A stretch of 64,000 nt of DNA from Paenibacillus ferrarius (GCF_002027705.1 NZ_MBTG01000023.1:310001-374000), one strand, 5' to 3'. Shown: positions 18,557 to 27,303, counted from the first letter of the stretch. Made by a program: numbers and translations. The notes: generated by a model not told the origin, from the sequence alone.

Positions 18557-18593
18557 AATAAAACCCCTCTCGGTTATGATAGTACCCAGTTTA

Positions 18594-18614
18594 ACATACA
18601 TACTGTATGTATGT
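18594..18614. promoter_or_regulatory. TetR-type operator palindrome upstream of the VOC-tetR operon
   Basis: ACATACATAC and GTATGTATGT form a perfect inverted repeat around one central T, 38 bases upstream of the VOC start codon. A TACTAT -10-like box lies between them. The ACATAC/GTATGT half-site form is typical of TetR-family operators. The pairing with the tetR gene at 17479-18063 is inferred from adjacency. Confidence 0.7.
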
Positions 18615-18748
18615 AAAGTAGCCTCGGTCTAACTGCTTTGCTAGCCCCGTCCTCCAGCCATCCCGAATACGGTTTACCTTTTCATCAATCACATGAATTG
18701 GCACAAGGAATCATGTTCTCATACATTAGTTCGTACTTGTAACACTTA

Positions 18749-19123
18749 CTAGACCAAAGTATCATTGGATGCTGTTAATTCGGACTCAGTACCCCCAGTG
18801 TTTACTGCGCCTCTAGGCTCCACCAACATGATATGGCATTCCTTTTCGGCGGAAGGCTTCATCTCGATTCCCTTTGGGACAATAAACATCTCACCCTTGG
18901 AAATTTTAACCTGACCATCTCGAAAATCAATGATCATTTCCCCTTCGAGCGTCATAAATACCTTATCGGTATCTTGATGACTGTGCCATTCAAACTCCCC
19001 AGCAATCTTAATGAGTTTAAATTGATAGTCATTCAATTCACCAATGACATTCGGAGACCAAAGATCGTTAATTTTAGATAGCTTCTCATTTAGTTTAATA
19101 GCTTGGTAATGGATATTAATCAC
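18749..19123 (-). CDS. Single-domain cupin protein
   Basis: The 124-aa protein shows the cupin pattern: motif 1 around FEWHSHQDTDKVFMTLEGE and motif 2 around KGEMFIVPKGIEMKPSAEKE. Motif 1 keeps two histidines and a downstream Glu that could bind a metal. Small cupins of this kind are often isomerases or sugar/ligand binding proteins, and no specific role can be given. The start is uncertain: GAGGAG overlaps the GTG at 19123, so translation might begin a few bases later. It lies 55 bases after the siderophore-binding lipoprotein gene on the same strand and may share its transcript. Confidence 0.8.
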   Translation of the reverse strand: MINIHYQAIKLNEKLSKINDLWSPNVIGELNDYQFKLIKIAGEFEWHSHQDTDKVFMTLEGEMIIDFRDGQVKISKGEMFIVPKGIEMKPSAEKECHIMLVEPRGAVNTGGTESELTASNDTLV

Positions 19124-19177
19124 TCCTCATTTTTTTGAACTTCATTATTTGATTTCGATGGAATTTTTCTCGACTTT

Positions 19178-20161
19178 TTAGAGCTTACGCAAGGCGGATG
19201 TTATATTTTGCAAAGCATATTCGATGGCTAATGGGCCACCTGTAATAGCGGAATTATCCATTAAATAGACATTGCCTTTCTTTACGGCATTCATAGCATT
19301 CCATACATTACTTTGTTTTAAGTCATTCATTAATTTTTGCTTTTGTGTAATGTCACCTATAAGAAAAATATGATCTGCTTGAACAGTTGACATTCCTTCA
19401 AACGAAAAAAATTCATTATTAGTACCTGTATATGCATCATCCGGTGTAAGCCCTAGTCCCTTTTCTTTATCAAACGCAAGTGTATAGACAGGATTTCCTT
19501 CACCTAGAACATTAAAAGTTTTTCCATCCCAAGACAATATAAGTGCTACTGACTCTCCTTCAATCGACTTTAATGCTTTACGCCCAGTTGCAATTTCTTT
19601 CATCATTTTATCAATTACTTTTTCCGCTTCGTCTTCTTTTCCAATAATCTCGGCTACTGTACGGAGTCCATATTGCCAATTTTCATAGATCTCCTTTGTT
19701 TTCAACGTAATGACTGGCGCAACTTTTTCTAGTGAATCATACAATTTTTCATGATATTCTGTTGCCAAAATATAATCAGGCTCAATAGATAGAATTTTTT
19801 CAATATCGGGAGACACTTTATCTCCTAATTCTTCAGCTGAATCCATCTTTCCTTTTAAATAAGATAAAGAAGAGAGATACTCTTTTTCAGTAGAAGCAGC
19901 AGGTGGCTCACCTAATGCAACTAATATTTCAGGATAAAAATACCATAGCGAGGCTACTTTTTCTGGTTTTTTCTTGATAACAATTTCTTTACCTAAGGCA
20001 TCCTTAAATGTTCTTGGCCAATCAGTTGCATCCACATGAACTGCTGATGTAGATGCGCCTTCTGTCGTTGATCCTTTATTTTTAGCAGGTGTTTCATTAC
20101 AACCTGCTAGTATGCATGCTAATAATAGCATTGAGATTAGCAGGCCTTTAATTTTTTGCAT
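19178..20161 (-). CDS. Iron-siderophore ABC transporter substrate-binding lipoprotein
   Basis: The ATG at 20161 follows GGAGGA at the right distance; an upstream in-frame ATG at 20200 would put 13 charged residues before the signal peptide. The 327-aa product has a lipoprotein signal with lipobox LAGC, a low-complexity Ser/Thr linker, and a FecB/PeriplaBP_2 domain (KPEKVASLWYFYPEILVALG, IEPDYILATEYHEKLYDSLEKVAPVI, KGNVYLMDNSAITGGPLAIEYAL). It captures ferric siderophore outside the membrane. No permease or ATPase genes are next to it, so it must use a transporter encoded elsewhere. The Fur-box promoter upstream of the neighbouring araC gene probably controls both. Confidence 0.9.
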   Translation of the reverse strand: MQKIKGLLISMLLLACILAGCNETPAKNKGSTTEGASTSAVHVDATDWPRTFKDALGKEIVIKKKPEKVASLWYFYPEILVALGEPPAASTEKEYLSSLSYLKGKMDSAEELGDKVSPDIEKILSIEPDYILATEYHEKLYDSLEKVAPVITLKTKEIYENWQYGLRTVAEIIGKEDEAEKVIDKMMKEIATGRKALKSIEGESVALILSWDGKTFNVLGEGNPVYTLAFDKEKGLGLTPDDAYTGTNNEFFSFEGMSTVQADHIFLIGDITQKQKLMNDLKQSNVWNAMNAVKKGNVYLMDNSAITGGPLAIEYALQNITSALRKL

Positions 20162-20246
20162 AGGAAATTCCTCCACATAATGTTTTCTTTGATTTCCCAT
20201 TAGTATAGTAAAGTAATTTTCAGATTAGAATGGATGCCTGTTGAAA

Positions 20247-21077
20247 TTAGCATGGATTATTGATGAACGTATCTCGATATTCAGTAGGAGAAATACCAAA
20301 TTGTTTCTTGAACACTCTACTAAAATAAAAGGGATCAGCAATTCCAACAGTTTGCGCAATTTGTTGTACAGGCGCATCACTTGTGAATAGCATTTCTTGC
20401 GCCATATTTATACGATATTTTAATAAGTATTCTGCTGGACCCATACCTGCATGTCTTCTAAATACGTAAGAAAGTCGATTTCGATTAATGTTATTTTGTT
20501 CTGCAAGCGACGCTATTGTAAGGCTTTGATAAAAGTATTCATGAATATAATTAGATACCCGTTCGAATAAAATATGTGTTGTTTCACAGCTATCTTCCCT
20601 ATTAACAACACATAATAAGGTCTCATTCAGTACTTCGCGAAACAGCATTTCAGTCTGAAACATCGAAATTCCCCCACGCTGATTATACACATGCCAAAGA
20701 CGCATAATTAATTCGATAAGACGAGGAGATTGCCCTGTTGATAATTCAAAATGCTGATGAGAAAAGCTTGACTCTTCTAGTTCTGAATTACATATCCGGT
20801 ATTGAACAAGAATATATTCCCAGTTAGTTATACCAAACATTTTTTGATCTAGTTTCATTTTTGCACCCCCATGCACAACTTTTCCTGGCGAAAAGATATA
20901 AGGCGTGCCATTAAATTGAAATTGTATCTTCCCTGTAAGTGGAAACACAAATCCAGGAAAAGAATCTGTATAATCAGCGTAAGGGACACCTGGATTTCTA
21001 GCATATCGATATACTCCTTCTACTTGAAAAGGAGTGTGTGCAAAATGCTCTGCTAACTGATTAACGTCGATTTTCAC
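20247..21077 (-). CDS. AraC family transcriptional regulator
   Basis: The 276-aa protein has an N-terminal AraC-type cupin sensor domain (PGFVFPLTGKIQFQFNGTPY) and two C-terminal HTH motifs (LTIASLAEQNNINRNRLSYVF and VQQIAQTVGIADPFYFSRVFK, ending in GISPTEYRD). It lies 85 bases upstream of the siderophore-binding lipoprotein gene on the same strand. That arrangement resembles the iron-uptake activators of Bacillus (Btr-like), but with a cupin rather than a binding-protein sensor. A Fur-regulated promoter about 200 bases upstream suggests expression under iron limitation, with the regulator then activating the uptake gene. Confidence 0.9.
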   Translation of the reverse strand: MKIDVNQLAEHFAHTPFQVEGVYRYARNPGVPYADYTDSFPGFVFPLTGKIQFQFNGTPYIFSPGKVVHGGAKMKLDQKMFGITNWEYILVQYRICNSELEESSFSHQHFELSTGQSPRLIELIMRLWHVYNQRGGISMFQTEMLFREVLNETLLCVVNREDSCETTHILFERVSNYIHEYFYQSLTIASLAEQNNINRNRLSYVFRRHAGMGPAEYLLKYRINMAQEMLFTSDAPVQQIAQTVGIADPFYFSRVFKKQFGISPTEYRDTFINNPC

Positions 21078-21290
21078 ATTGCATACCTCATTTCAATAGT
21101 AGTTTGTTCGGTAATCCTGAGATCGATCTTTTAAGGTCAGTATCCCCACCCTCGTCATGCAGCCATAAATCAATCTAGTAGACGCCTTAATCCGAATCTC
21201 TTTTTTAACTGGGCTATGTAAACTCGGAATCAATCAAAAGTCTGCCGTTGGGATACAGAAAGGTGGGCAAGAGGACTCTCGTCTATTTTT

Positions 21291-21319
21291 AGATTAATGA
21301 TAACGATTATCATTGTCAA
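21291..21319 (-). promoter_or_regulatory. Fur-controlled promoter for araC and the siderophore-binding gene
   Basis: On the minus strand TTGACA (21319-21314), a 17-base spacer and TAATCT (21296-21291) form a good sigma-A promoter. The 19-base sequence AATGATAACGATTATCATT at 21296-21314 fills the spacer and matches the Fur box closely. Bound Fur-iron would block the polymerase. The leader to the araC start is about 210 bases. Confidence 0.85.
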
Positions 21320-21533
21320 CATATATGAACAATTAAAAAGCCGCACCCGGAAAATGTACTTATGGATGATCTGCTGCAAGAACTTTCAGGCGTAAAGGGA
21401 GGGATAACAAAATGGCGGTTAGTGAACTGGGAAAATGCTCAACGATATGTCTCGAAGTGCAACTCACGGGGCCTGACTTTCGCTAGCTTCGACGTTGTTG
21501 TTTCTTCACTATTTCTAGCCAATAAAATTTTCG
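21320..21533. other. Intergenic stretch upstream of the Fur promoter
   Basis: No supported gene. A 69-codon plus-strand frame starting at 21362 overlaps the attachment-type site at 21534 and has no convincing ribosome binding site or homology. Confidence 0.4.
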
Positions 21534-21551
21534 TCATTTGTGGTATGGTTC
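21534..21551 (-). repeat. rlmH-type attachment site copy 1 (E-P-Y-H-K-stop)
   Basis: The minus strand reads GAACCATACCACAAATGA, which encodes E-P-Y-H-K-stop exactly as the last codons of rlmH at 37277-37260. The end repeat ATCGGCGAATAATGC lies on its high-coordinate side. It is the outermost complete copy of the array. Confidence 0.7.
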
Positions 21552-21578
21552 ACAGGGTTATCGGCGAATAATGCTAAA

Positions 21579-21600
21579 GGAGCATGCCGCGGCATGCTCC
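21579..21600. terminator. Palindrome after the 557-aa hypothetical gene
   Basis: A perfect 22-bp palindrome (half-site GGAGCATGCCG) lies 33 bases after the stop codon of the minus-strand gene. The T-run that follows is weak on both strands, so termination activity is uncertain. It is part of the conserved sequence next to the attachment-type site. Confidence 0.5.
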
Positions 21601-21632
21601 TTCTTGATTTTCTTATGGATTTTTATGTACCG

Positions 21633-23306
21633 TCAGGCTTTACCCGTCGCCTTTAACAGACGAAGCAGCAGCTCCTTGCGCGGTTCCTGCGCTTTGCGAG
21701 CCAACACTGCCAGCTTCTCCGCCTTGCCCCAGATTGGATACAGCACCCGCTCGGCCTCGTAATCCGTCAGGGCTTCTACGTGCTGTACCAACAACGACAG
21801 CTTGTCTTCGCTTTCCAGCTCCTGCTGAATCTTCAGCTTTAGCGAACCGTGGGAGCGCCGCAGGCAGGCGACCAAGGCGGGAGTCGAACGTTCCGTTACG
21901 CCATGGGTTTCGGCAAAAACGGCAGTGTACTTGTCCTGCACCAGCTGATGCTCATCGTCCACAAGGGCCATGTACTCTTCGACCAACGGAAAATAGCGCT
22001 CGGCCGAAAGTCCCAGCCCGAATACGGCATAACTGCCTGGCATTACGCTTTTTTCGCCTTCCGTATCCTCGTACCATTCAAACTCTTTCATTGCCTCACG
22101 AGCGTATTCCTCCAATAACGGATGCAGCTCAGAATACGCCAGTGCATTCGCAAAAAAACGGTGCGTATCCGACTTGACAAGCCCCTTAACGGGCAATTCC
22201 TCTCTCACGCTGGATTTTAGCTTAATTTTGTAGCTTTTCGGGAATCCCTTTCGGAGCAGGGAGAGAATAAACGAAATCGCCCGTTCGTACGCCCCGGCTT
22301 CTTCCTTGCAAATATCGATCGTAATGATGGAAAAAACATCGTTAGCCTTGCATTCGACCGACTCATGCCGCACATGAACGTCTTCTGGCGAGAAGCTGTC
22401 GCTGCCCTCCTTCAGCATGCGCCCGGCCTTGCCGCTGCCAAGTTGCTTCGCCAGCTCCAGAAAAGTCAGGCCCTTGAATTTGCTGTAGTTGGGCTCGTAA
22501 CGAAGAATCATCACCGCGCCGTACAACAGTAAGTCGACAGGCTGATTCGGCTCATCTTTGTTCTCCAGAGCAGCATCCGGCTTGATTTTATAATCATTGA
22601 TCCTATATTCAGAACGAGCGAAATCGTAGTAACGTCGCAGGAATACATTATCAGCCCAGCCGGTCAAGGCCTGGATGATATATCTTCGATGATCCGCCAG
22701 CGCTTGCGTCTGTTCTTTGTTCAGCTCCTGAATCCGGTCAAATAAAGCAGTCATCCTTGCCACTTCCGGTTCGTGAAACAAATATGGGTCCAGCAGATGA
22801 CGCGTCAAAAAGAAGGTTTCCAGTGGCTTTGTCGGGTAAGAGCCCTTCTCTAATTTTTTCTCGATATAAGACTGAATTCGTTCCAAAAGCTGCCGCTTTT
22901 TCTCTTCATATACGATTTCCAGTACCGTTAATTTCACGGGCCCGTCTGTCGTTGCAAAGGTTCCTTGCAGGGTAAACCGGTAGTCGATCAACGGCGACGT
23001 CTCCAGCTTGTCCAGCTTCTCTTTAACGATTTCCGCAAGCAGGGGATGAACCTCATGCAAGACCTGCTCCCGCGTAAATGGTGAAGCCTTTATCGACTTG
23101 CTGCCTGCAGCATTCCGTCCAAAATTCAAACTGTCAACGCGGGTCCTGCCCGGCCGATAATCCAGCATAATTCCGTTAAATATACCCATTTGCAGCGTGG
23201 TTCGCTTGACCGCTCCCTCCACGTCCTTCCGATTTTCCTGTTCGTCAAACCATTCATGAATCGCCGTTTTCATCTCTTCCAGCGCTTCTTCCTGCAACGT
23301 GTTCAT
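21633..23306 (-). CDS. Large conserved hypothetical protein, about 557 aa
   Basis: The family is not recognised with confidence. The protein is soluble, mostly helical and charged, with no signal peptide, membrane segment or obvious catalytic motif. It has an N-terminal helix rich in Glu, a middle part with repeated hydrophobic helices, and a Leu/Lys/Glu-rich C-terminus. The start at 23306 is preceded by AAAGGCGGGAG, while an ATG 27 bases upstream has GGCGAG; either is possible. It is the only gene apart from the ABC-F gene in the cassette between sites 21534 and 25624, and a terminator separates the two. Confidence 0.75.
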   Translation of the reverse strand: MNTLQEEALEEMKTAIHEWFDEQENRKDVEGAVKRTTLQMGIFNGIMLDYRPGRTRVDSLNFGRNAAGSKSIKASPFTREQVLHEVHPLLAEIVKEKLDKLETSPLIDYRFTLQGTFATTDGPVKLTVLEIVYEEKKRQLLERIQSYIEKKLEKGSYPTKPLETFFLTRHLLDPYLFHEPEVARMTALFDRIQELNKEQTQALADHRRYIIQALTGWADNVFLRRYYDFARSEYRINDYKIKPDAALENKDEPNQPVDLLLYGAVMILRYEPNYSKFKGLTFLELAKQLGSGKAGRMLKEGSDSFSPEDVHVRHESVECKANDVFSIITIDICKEEAGAYERAISFILSLLRKGFPKSYKIKLKSSVREELPVKGLVKSDTHRFFANALAYSELHPLLEEYAREAMKEFEWYEDTEGEKSVMPGSYAVFGLGLSAERYFPLVEEYMALVDDEHQLVQDKYTAVFAETHGVTERSTPALVACLRRSHGSLKLKIQQELESEDKLSLLVQHVEALTDYEAERVLYPIWGKAEKLAVLARKAQEPRKELLLRLLKATGKA

Positions 23307-23454
23307 CGTCTCCCGCCTTTCCGCGTGTTTCATCAGCTGATCTCGCCATGCCCGTCAACATATCTATTTTACAATACGGATTAATGTTCGCATGATCCTA
23401 TTATTTTACATGTCAGCAAGTTCCAGAACAATGAGTCTAACGTCCGGTTGCGGA

Positions 23455-23498
23455 AAGGAAAAACCGGATTCAGACGTATACACGTCCAAATCCGGTTG
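23455..23498 (-). terminator. Terminator after the ABC-F gene
   Basis: On the minus strand AACCGGATT and AATCCGGTT form the outer stem with an inner GACGT/ACGTC stem, followed by TTTTTCC. It lies about 50 bases after the ABC-F stop codon. Confidence 0.85.
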
Positions 23499-23545
23499 TA
23501 TGGCGAAATCCTGTGGGGTCTTCATTTCAATCAGAGGCTTTTAAT

Positions 23546-25285
23546 TTAAAGCAACTTAATAAGCTCTTCTAGCTCATCAACCAATACTTTTGCAAGTTCA
23601 AAATTAGTATCTTTTAAAGCCAATTCTATTTTCATTTCAACCGATTTTTTATTTTGTTCAGTTTCTAAATAGTCTCTATCAAAATGACTAGCATAAATCA
23701 TCTGTCTAAATTTCCGCATACTCATTTTTCTAATCGTCTTATCGTCAATGATTAATACATAATCCATACCATTTACAACAGAATAGAAATCATGAGAAAT
23801 CATGAGAATCGCACCTTTATAGTCTTCAATGGCTTTCTCCAGTGCTATTTGTGTATAGGTGTCTAAATGGCTTGTCGGTTCATCAAGAAGCAATACGTTT
23901 GCTTTACTCGCAGAAACTTTAGCCAATTGAAGTATATTTTTTTCTCCACCAGATAAAGATTCTATCTTTTGATTAACGATTTCTCCTTCAAAGCCATAGT
24001 TTGAAATATACGATCTAATCTCATCATAAGTTTTAAACCCAGCATCGATGAATTCTTCTAGTATTGTATTAGAATCCTTTAGCACTTCGCCTTGATTCTG
24101 AGATAAATAAGCCACTTTAACATCAGCATTTATTTCAATTGAATCATGATTATTTTTAAAGATATCTCGGAGTAAAGTCGTTTTCCCTGTACCGTTTGAA
24201 CCAATAATAGCTACTTTATCGGTAGATTTTATCTCAAAATTTACATTGTCTAAAAGCAACTCATCAAAGGCAACACGATAATTATTAACATTTACAACAA
24301 TGGTATCTTCAATCTCATTTTCAATACCGAAACTGATAGTCGGCTGCTTAATATCAACAAATGGCGCTTTAATTCTACGCGCTTCCAATCTCTCTTGAAA
24401 CCTAACTCTAGCTTTTAACGCTCTACCTCTAGAGGCTTCTGAATTATAAGTTGCGATAGCTCTAAGATTATCAATAATGTTATCGTATCTCTCAATTTCT
24501 TCTTGTTCAGCAACTGCGATTTCTTGCAACTCAATTTTTGTCTGAAGTAATGAGAAATTATACTCAATATACCGCCCATCAAACTCTTGGATCTCCATGT
24601 TTTCAAGGTGAATAATTTTGTTGAAACAATGATTCAATAGATATCGGTTGTGCGTAACAACTAGCAGTATGCCTTTGTGAGAATTAATAAGGTTTTTAAG
24701 CGCATTTAGGTTTTCAAAGTCTAAAAATACATCTGGTTCGTCCATAATCATTAAGTCTGGATTACTAAGCATTTCCTTCATCACTTGAATAAGTTTGAAT
24801 TCCCCACCACTCAGATCGGATACCCTAAGATCTTTTAGCTTCATGAGGTTTGCTAGATTTAGTTTCTTATTAATGTTGCTTTCAAAATCAGCCCCACCAA
24901 TTGAATCAAATGTGTCTAAAGCTAATTGATACTTTTCTAATAACGCATCCATATCCGATGATGTTTCCATTTCCGTACAAATAGATGTTATTTCATTTTG
25001 TATCTTAATAAATTCTTCCCCTATATATTCAAAAACTGTTGTTTCTTTCGTTTTGTCGAATTGTGGGAATTGGCTTACATGCCTAATTTTGCAAGTCGAA
25101 TCTATTTCTAACTTGCCTTCGAACAAATATCTTTCTGGATCCATCAGTATATCTATCAATGTACTTTTCCCACTGCCGCTTGTTCCTATAAAAGCACAAT
25201 GTTGTGCCTCTTCAAGCGTAAATGAAATGTTTGTATATAGTTCTTTTTGCGGAAATGAGAAGGATAAGTTATCAACTTTTATCAT
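23546..25285 (-). CDS. ABC-F family ATPase
   Basis: The 579-aa protein has two ABC ATPase domains and no membrane segments, the mark of ABC-F ribosome-acting factors. Domain 1 has Walker A GTSGSGKST, signature LSGGE and Walker B LMIMDEPD. An interdomain linker rich in charged residues follows (about 235-300). Domain 2 has Walker A GSNGTGKTT, signature LSGGEKN and Walker B VLLLDEPTSHLD. The C-terminal 60 residues form a charged helical tail. ABC-F proteins bind the ribosomal E site; many give resistance to lincosamides, streptogramins, pleuromutilins or phenicols, others are housekeeping factors. The AT-rich gene on a small cassette favours a resistance-type role, but this is inference. Confidence 0.9.
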   Translation of the reverse strand: MIKVDNLSFSFPQKELYTNISFTLEEAQHCAFIGTSGSGKSTLIDILMDPERYLFEGKLEIDSTCKIRHVSQFPQFDKTKETTVFEYIGEEFIKIQNEITSICTEMETSSDMDALLEKYQLALDTFDSIGGADFESNINKKLNLANLMKLKDLRVSDLSGGEFKLIQVMKEMLSNPDLMIMDEPDVFLDFENLNALKNLINSHKGILLVVTHNRYLLNHCFNKIIHLENMEIQEFDGRYIEYNFSLLQTKIELQEIAVAEQEEIERYDNIIDNLRAIATYNSEASRGRALKARVRFQERLEARRIKAPFVDIKQPTISFGIENEIEDTIVVNVNNYRVAFDELLLDNVNFEIKSTDKVAIIGSNGTGKTTLLRDIFKNNHDSIEINADVKVAYLSQNQGEVLKDSNTILEEFIDAGFKTYDEIRSYISNYGFEGEIVNQKIESLSGGEKNILQLAKVSASKANVLLLDEPTSHLDTYTQIALEKAIEDYKGAILMISHDFYSVVNGMDYVLIIDDKTIRKMSMRKFRQMIYASHFDRDYLETEQNKKSVEMKIELALKDTNFELAKVLVDELEELIKLL

Positions 25286-25320
25286 AGTATTACCTTTCTT
25301 TATAACTAAAATAGCGACTA

Positions 25321-25479
25321 TTATGAGATGTATTGCAAAACGTAGATTTTGAGCTTACCGTTGTAAGAGTAACACTGTTTACAATCAACTACAATCCCAT
25401 TGTATCCCATCCCTTGGGGATCAAAGTTCCATGCTACCTCAACTGTCCTCATAAAAGCGCCGGAATGTACCTTATTCAT
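25321..25479 (-). CDS. Small ORF, 52 aa, translationally coupled to a truncated upstream frame
   Basis: The ATG is preceded by AAGGAG at 8 bases and overlaps the TGA of an upstream frame (ATGA). The 52-residue product includes VEVAWNFDPQGMGYNGIVVD and the CKQC pair, and looks like real coding sequence but no family is recognised. It stands between the ABC-F gene and the attachment-type site at 25624. Confidence 0.5.
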   Translation of the reverse strand: MNKVHSGAFMRTVEVAWNFDPQGMGYNGIVVDCKQCYSYNGKLKIYVLQYIS

Positions 25480-25625
25480 TTATCTGGCTCCTTGATCAAA
25501 TAATGATAAGGCGAGAATACCTCCTGAGGAATTGCCAACGGAATAGGTCGGGGTGCTTCTGGCTGTTGCATTTCATTCCATTTTTTGCATACTTGACTCG
25601 AGTTGTATAATAAAAACTTGTTGTT
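25476..25625 (-). pseudogene. 3' fragment of an unidentified gene running from the attachment-type site
   Basis: From the site at 25624 the minus strand is open to the TGA at 25478-25476. It reads NNKFLLYNSSQVCKKWNEM and later PRPIPLAIPQEVFSPYHYL and IKEPDK. Composition and the coupled overlap with the next frame suggest coding origin, but there is no good start codon near the site, so it is likely the tail of a gene cut by the cassette junction. Confidence 0.4.
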
Positions 25626-25641
25626 ACTTATGATAGGGTTC
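25624..25641 (-). repeat. rlmH-type attachment site copy 2 (E-P-Y-H-K-stop)
   Basis: The minus strand reads GAACCCTATCATAAGTAA, encoding E-P-Y-H-K-stop, and is preceded by GGT as in the motif GEPYHK. The end repeat TATCGGCGAAA lies on the high-coordinate side at 25654-25664. Confidence 0.75.
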
Positions 25642-25676
25642 ACCATAACACTCTATCGGCGAAATTTCGTCCGATA

Positions 25677-26267
25677 TTATATTTTCAAGCTTCTTTCCTC
25701 GCTTATTCTTGTTGCATTTTGAGTTAAAGAAGAAATGACTTGAGCAACTACATGAGGATTAGTCTCCTCTCCTGATTCAAGCCATTGATTAATAACTCCC
25801 GTTGTTCCATAGACCATGTATGCAAAAATAAAGCTTCTTTTGGATTCATTCAATTGATCATTTATCTCTTTATGGCGAAAGAACTGCTCTTTAAACTCGA
25901 GTAAAATTTCAGTCAAGAAACTGCCTTCTTTATGTTCAGCTATAATAATCCGATAAATCGATCTTCGATCATAAATCAAGTTCAATAGCTGAACAACAGC
26001 TTCACTTTCCGAGCACGACTGTTGACGTTTACTCATTGTTTCTCTAATTTCCTGGATGAACTCTTGTCTCAATGTATCAAATAGGTCGAAAGAATCCTCA
26101 TAATGTAAATAAAAAGAACCTCTGTTAATATCAGCTTGTTTGCATATTTCGGTGACCGTTATCTGTGATAGCTTCTTATACTCAAGCAGTCCCAAAAAGG
26201 AGTCTTTGATACACTTTTTTGTAAATAAAGCTCGTCTATTATTTTTAATTCCTACGATTGTAAGCAC
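25677..26267 (-). CDS. TetR family regulator (DhaS-like)
   Basis: The protein has a TetR HTH (ITVTEICKQADINRGSFYLHY) followed by a C-terminal domain of the type found in DhaS-like TetR proteins. The GTG at 26267 is preceded by AAAGG; an ATG at 26318 would add 17 residues and cannot be excluded. It is divergent from the SDR gene at 26458, and the 190 bases between them probably hold both promoters and its operator. Its stop codon is only about 35 bases from the attachment-type site at 25624. Confidence 0.85.
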   Translation of the reverse strand: MLTIVGIKNNRRALFTKKCIKDSFLGLLEYKKLSQITVTEICKQADINRGSFYLHYEDSFDLFDTLRQEFIQEIRETMSKRQQSCSESEAVVQLLNLIYDRRSIYRIIIAEHKEGSFLTEILLEFKEQFFRHKEINDQLNESKRSFIFAYMVYGTTGVINQWLESGEETNPHVVAQVISSLTQNATRISEERSLKI

Positions 26268-26457
26268 CTCGCCTTTAATAACTATACATTTAGAAGCGCG
26301 TTGTTTAGTTAATATCAAACTACTATTTAATTGATTATTGTCAATCTAATCTCCACATGACTATACTAAAACTATGACATTAATACAACACATGTTCAGT
26401 TAATGACTTGATCTAGCAGTCGATTCGAAATTAACAAGAAGAAAGGAATTCGCCTAT

Positions 26458-27303
26458 ATGAAAGAAACGATTAGTTTAATTACGGGGGCCAATTCAGGAA
26501 TTGGATACGCTACCGCAGAGGGATTGGCTAGGCAGGGGCATCACGTTATTATGGTAAGTCGCAATAAACAACGGGGAAAAGCAGCGCAACAAAACATTAT
26601 TACCAACACTAAAAATTCAAAAGTGGATTTACTAGTTGCAGATCTATCGTCCCAGAAGAGTATAAGACAATTGGCGCAACAAGTTAACGAGCGTTACGAC
26701 AAGCTTGATGTGCTAATCAATAACGCAGGAGGATTATTCAGCAGTTACACAGAAAATTCGGATGGCTTCGAGCAGACGTTTGCCGTCAATTATCTTGCGC
26801 CCTTTTTACTGACACACCTCTTAATGGATAAGGTGAGAGCTTCAGAAAAGAGAAGAATTATTAATGTTGCTTCAATTATGCAGGCTAAACAGTTTGATTT
26901 GGAAGATGCAGCTCAGCCTAACTCGGCTAAGTATACTAGTATGAATGCCTATAAGGTATCCAAAACAGCTGTTCTAATGATGACCTATTATATGGCTGAG
27001 CATCTATCAGGAAGTGGAGTTACTGTTAACACTCTACATCCCGGTAGCATTTACACTCCACAATCCGCAAGAATAGTACCTACATTTTTAAGACCTCTAT
27101 TGAAGTTATTTATGCAATCACCTGAACAAGGCGCAAGCACTTCTCTCTATTTAGCTTCATCAGATGAGGTAAGTAATGTATCTGGCAAGTTCTTCAAATC
27201 CAAGAAAATGGCACAGACGGTGCCCTTTTCCTACGATTCAGCAAAACAAAAAGCACTTTACGATAAAAGTATAATTTGGACTGGAGTTAACCCTTCTGAT
27301 TGA
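26458..27303 (+). CDS. Short-chain dehydrogenase/reductase (retinol dehydrogenase-like)
   Basis: The 281-aa protein has the Rossmann NAD(P) motif TGANSGIGYATAEGLA, the structural NNAGG motif and the catalytic YKVSK, with a preceding Ser (NVASIMQ). The length and the FAVNYLAPFLLTHLLMD segment resemble the retinol dehydrogenase/WW-oxidoreductase type of SDR. The substrate is unknown. The ribosome binding site AGAAAGGA lies 12 bases upstream. It is divergent from the TetR gene and together they fill the 1.8-kb cassette, a simple inducible oxidoreductase module. Confidence 0.9.
   Translation: MKETISLITGANSGIGYATAEGLARQGHHVIMVSRNKQRGKAAQQNIITNTKNSKVDLLVADLSSQKSIRQLAQQVNERYDKLDVLINNAGGLFSSYTENSDGFEQTFAVNYLAPFLLTHLLMDKVRASEKRRIINVASIMQAKQFDLEDAAQPNSAKYTSMNAYKVSKTAVLMMTYYMAEHLSGSGVTVNTLHPGSIYTPQSARIVPTFLRPLLKLFMQSPEQGASTSLYLASSDEVSNVSGKFFKSKKMAQTVPFSYDSAKQKALYDKSIIWTGVNPSD

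Noticed and set aside
21362-21571. 69-codon plus-strand ORF upstream of the Fur promoter
   Set aside because: It crosses the attachment-type site, whose meaning is explained on the other strand, and has no convincing start or family.
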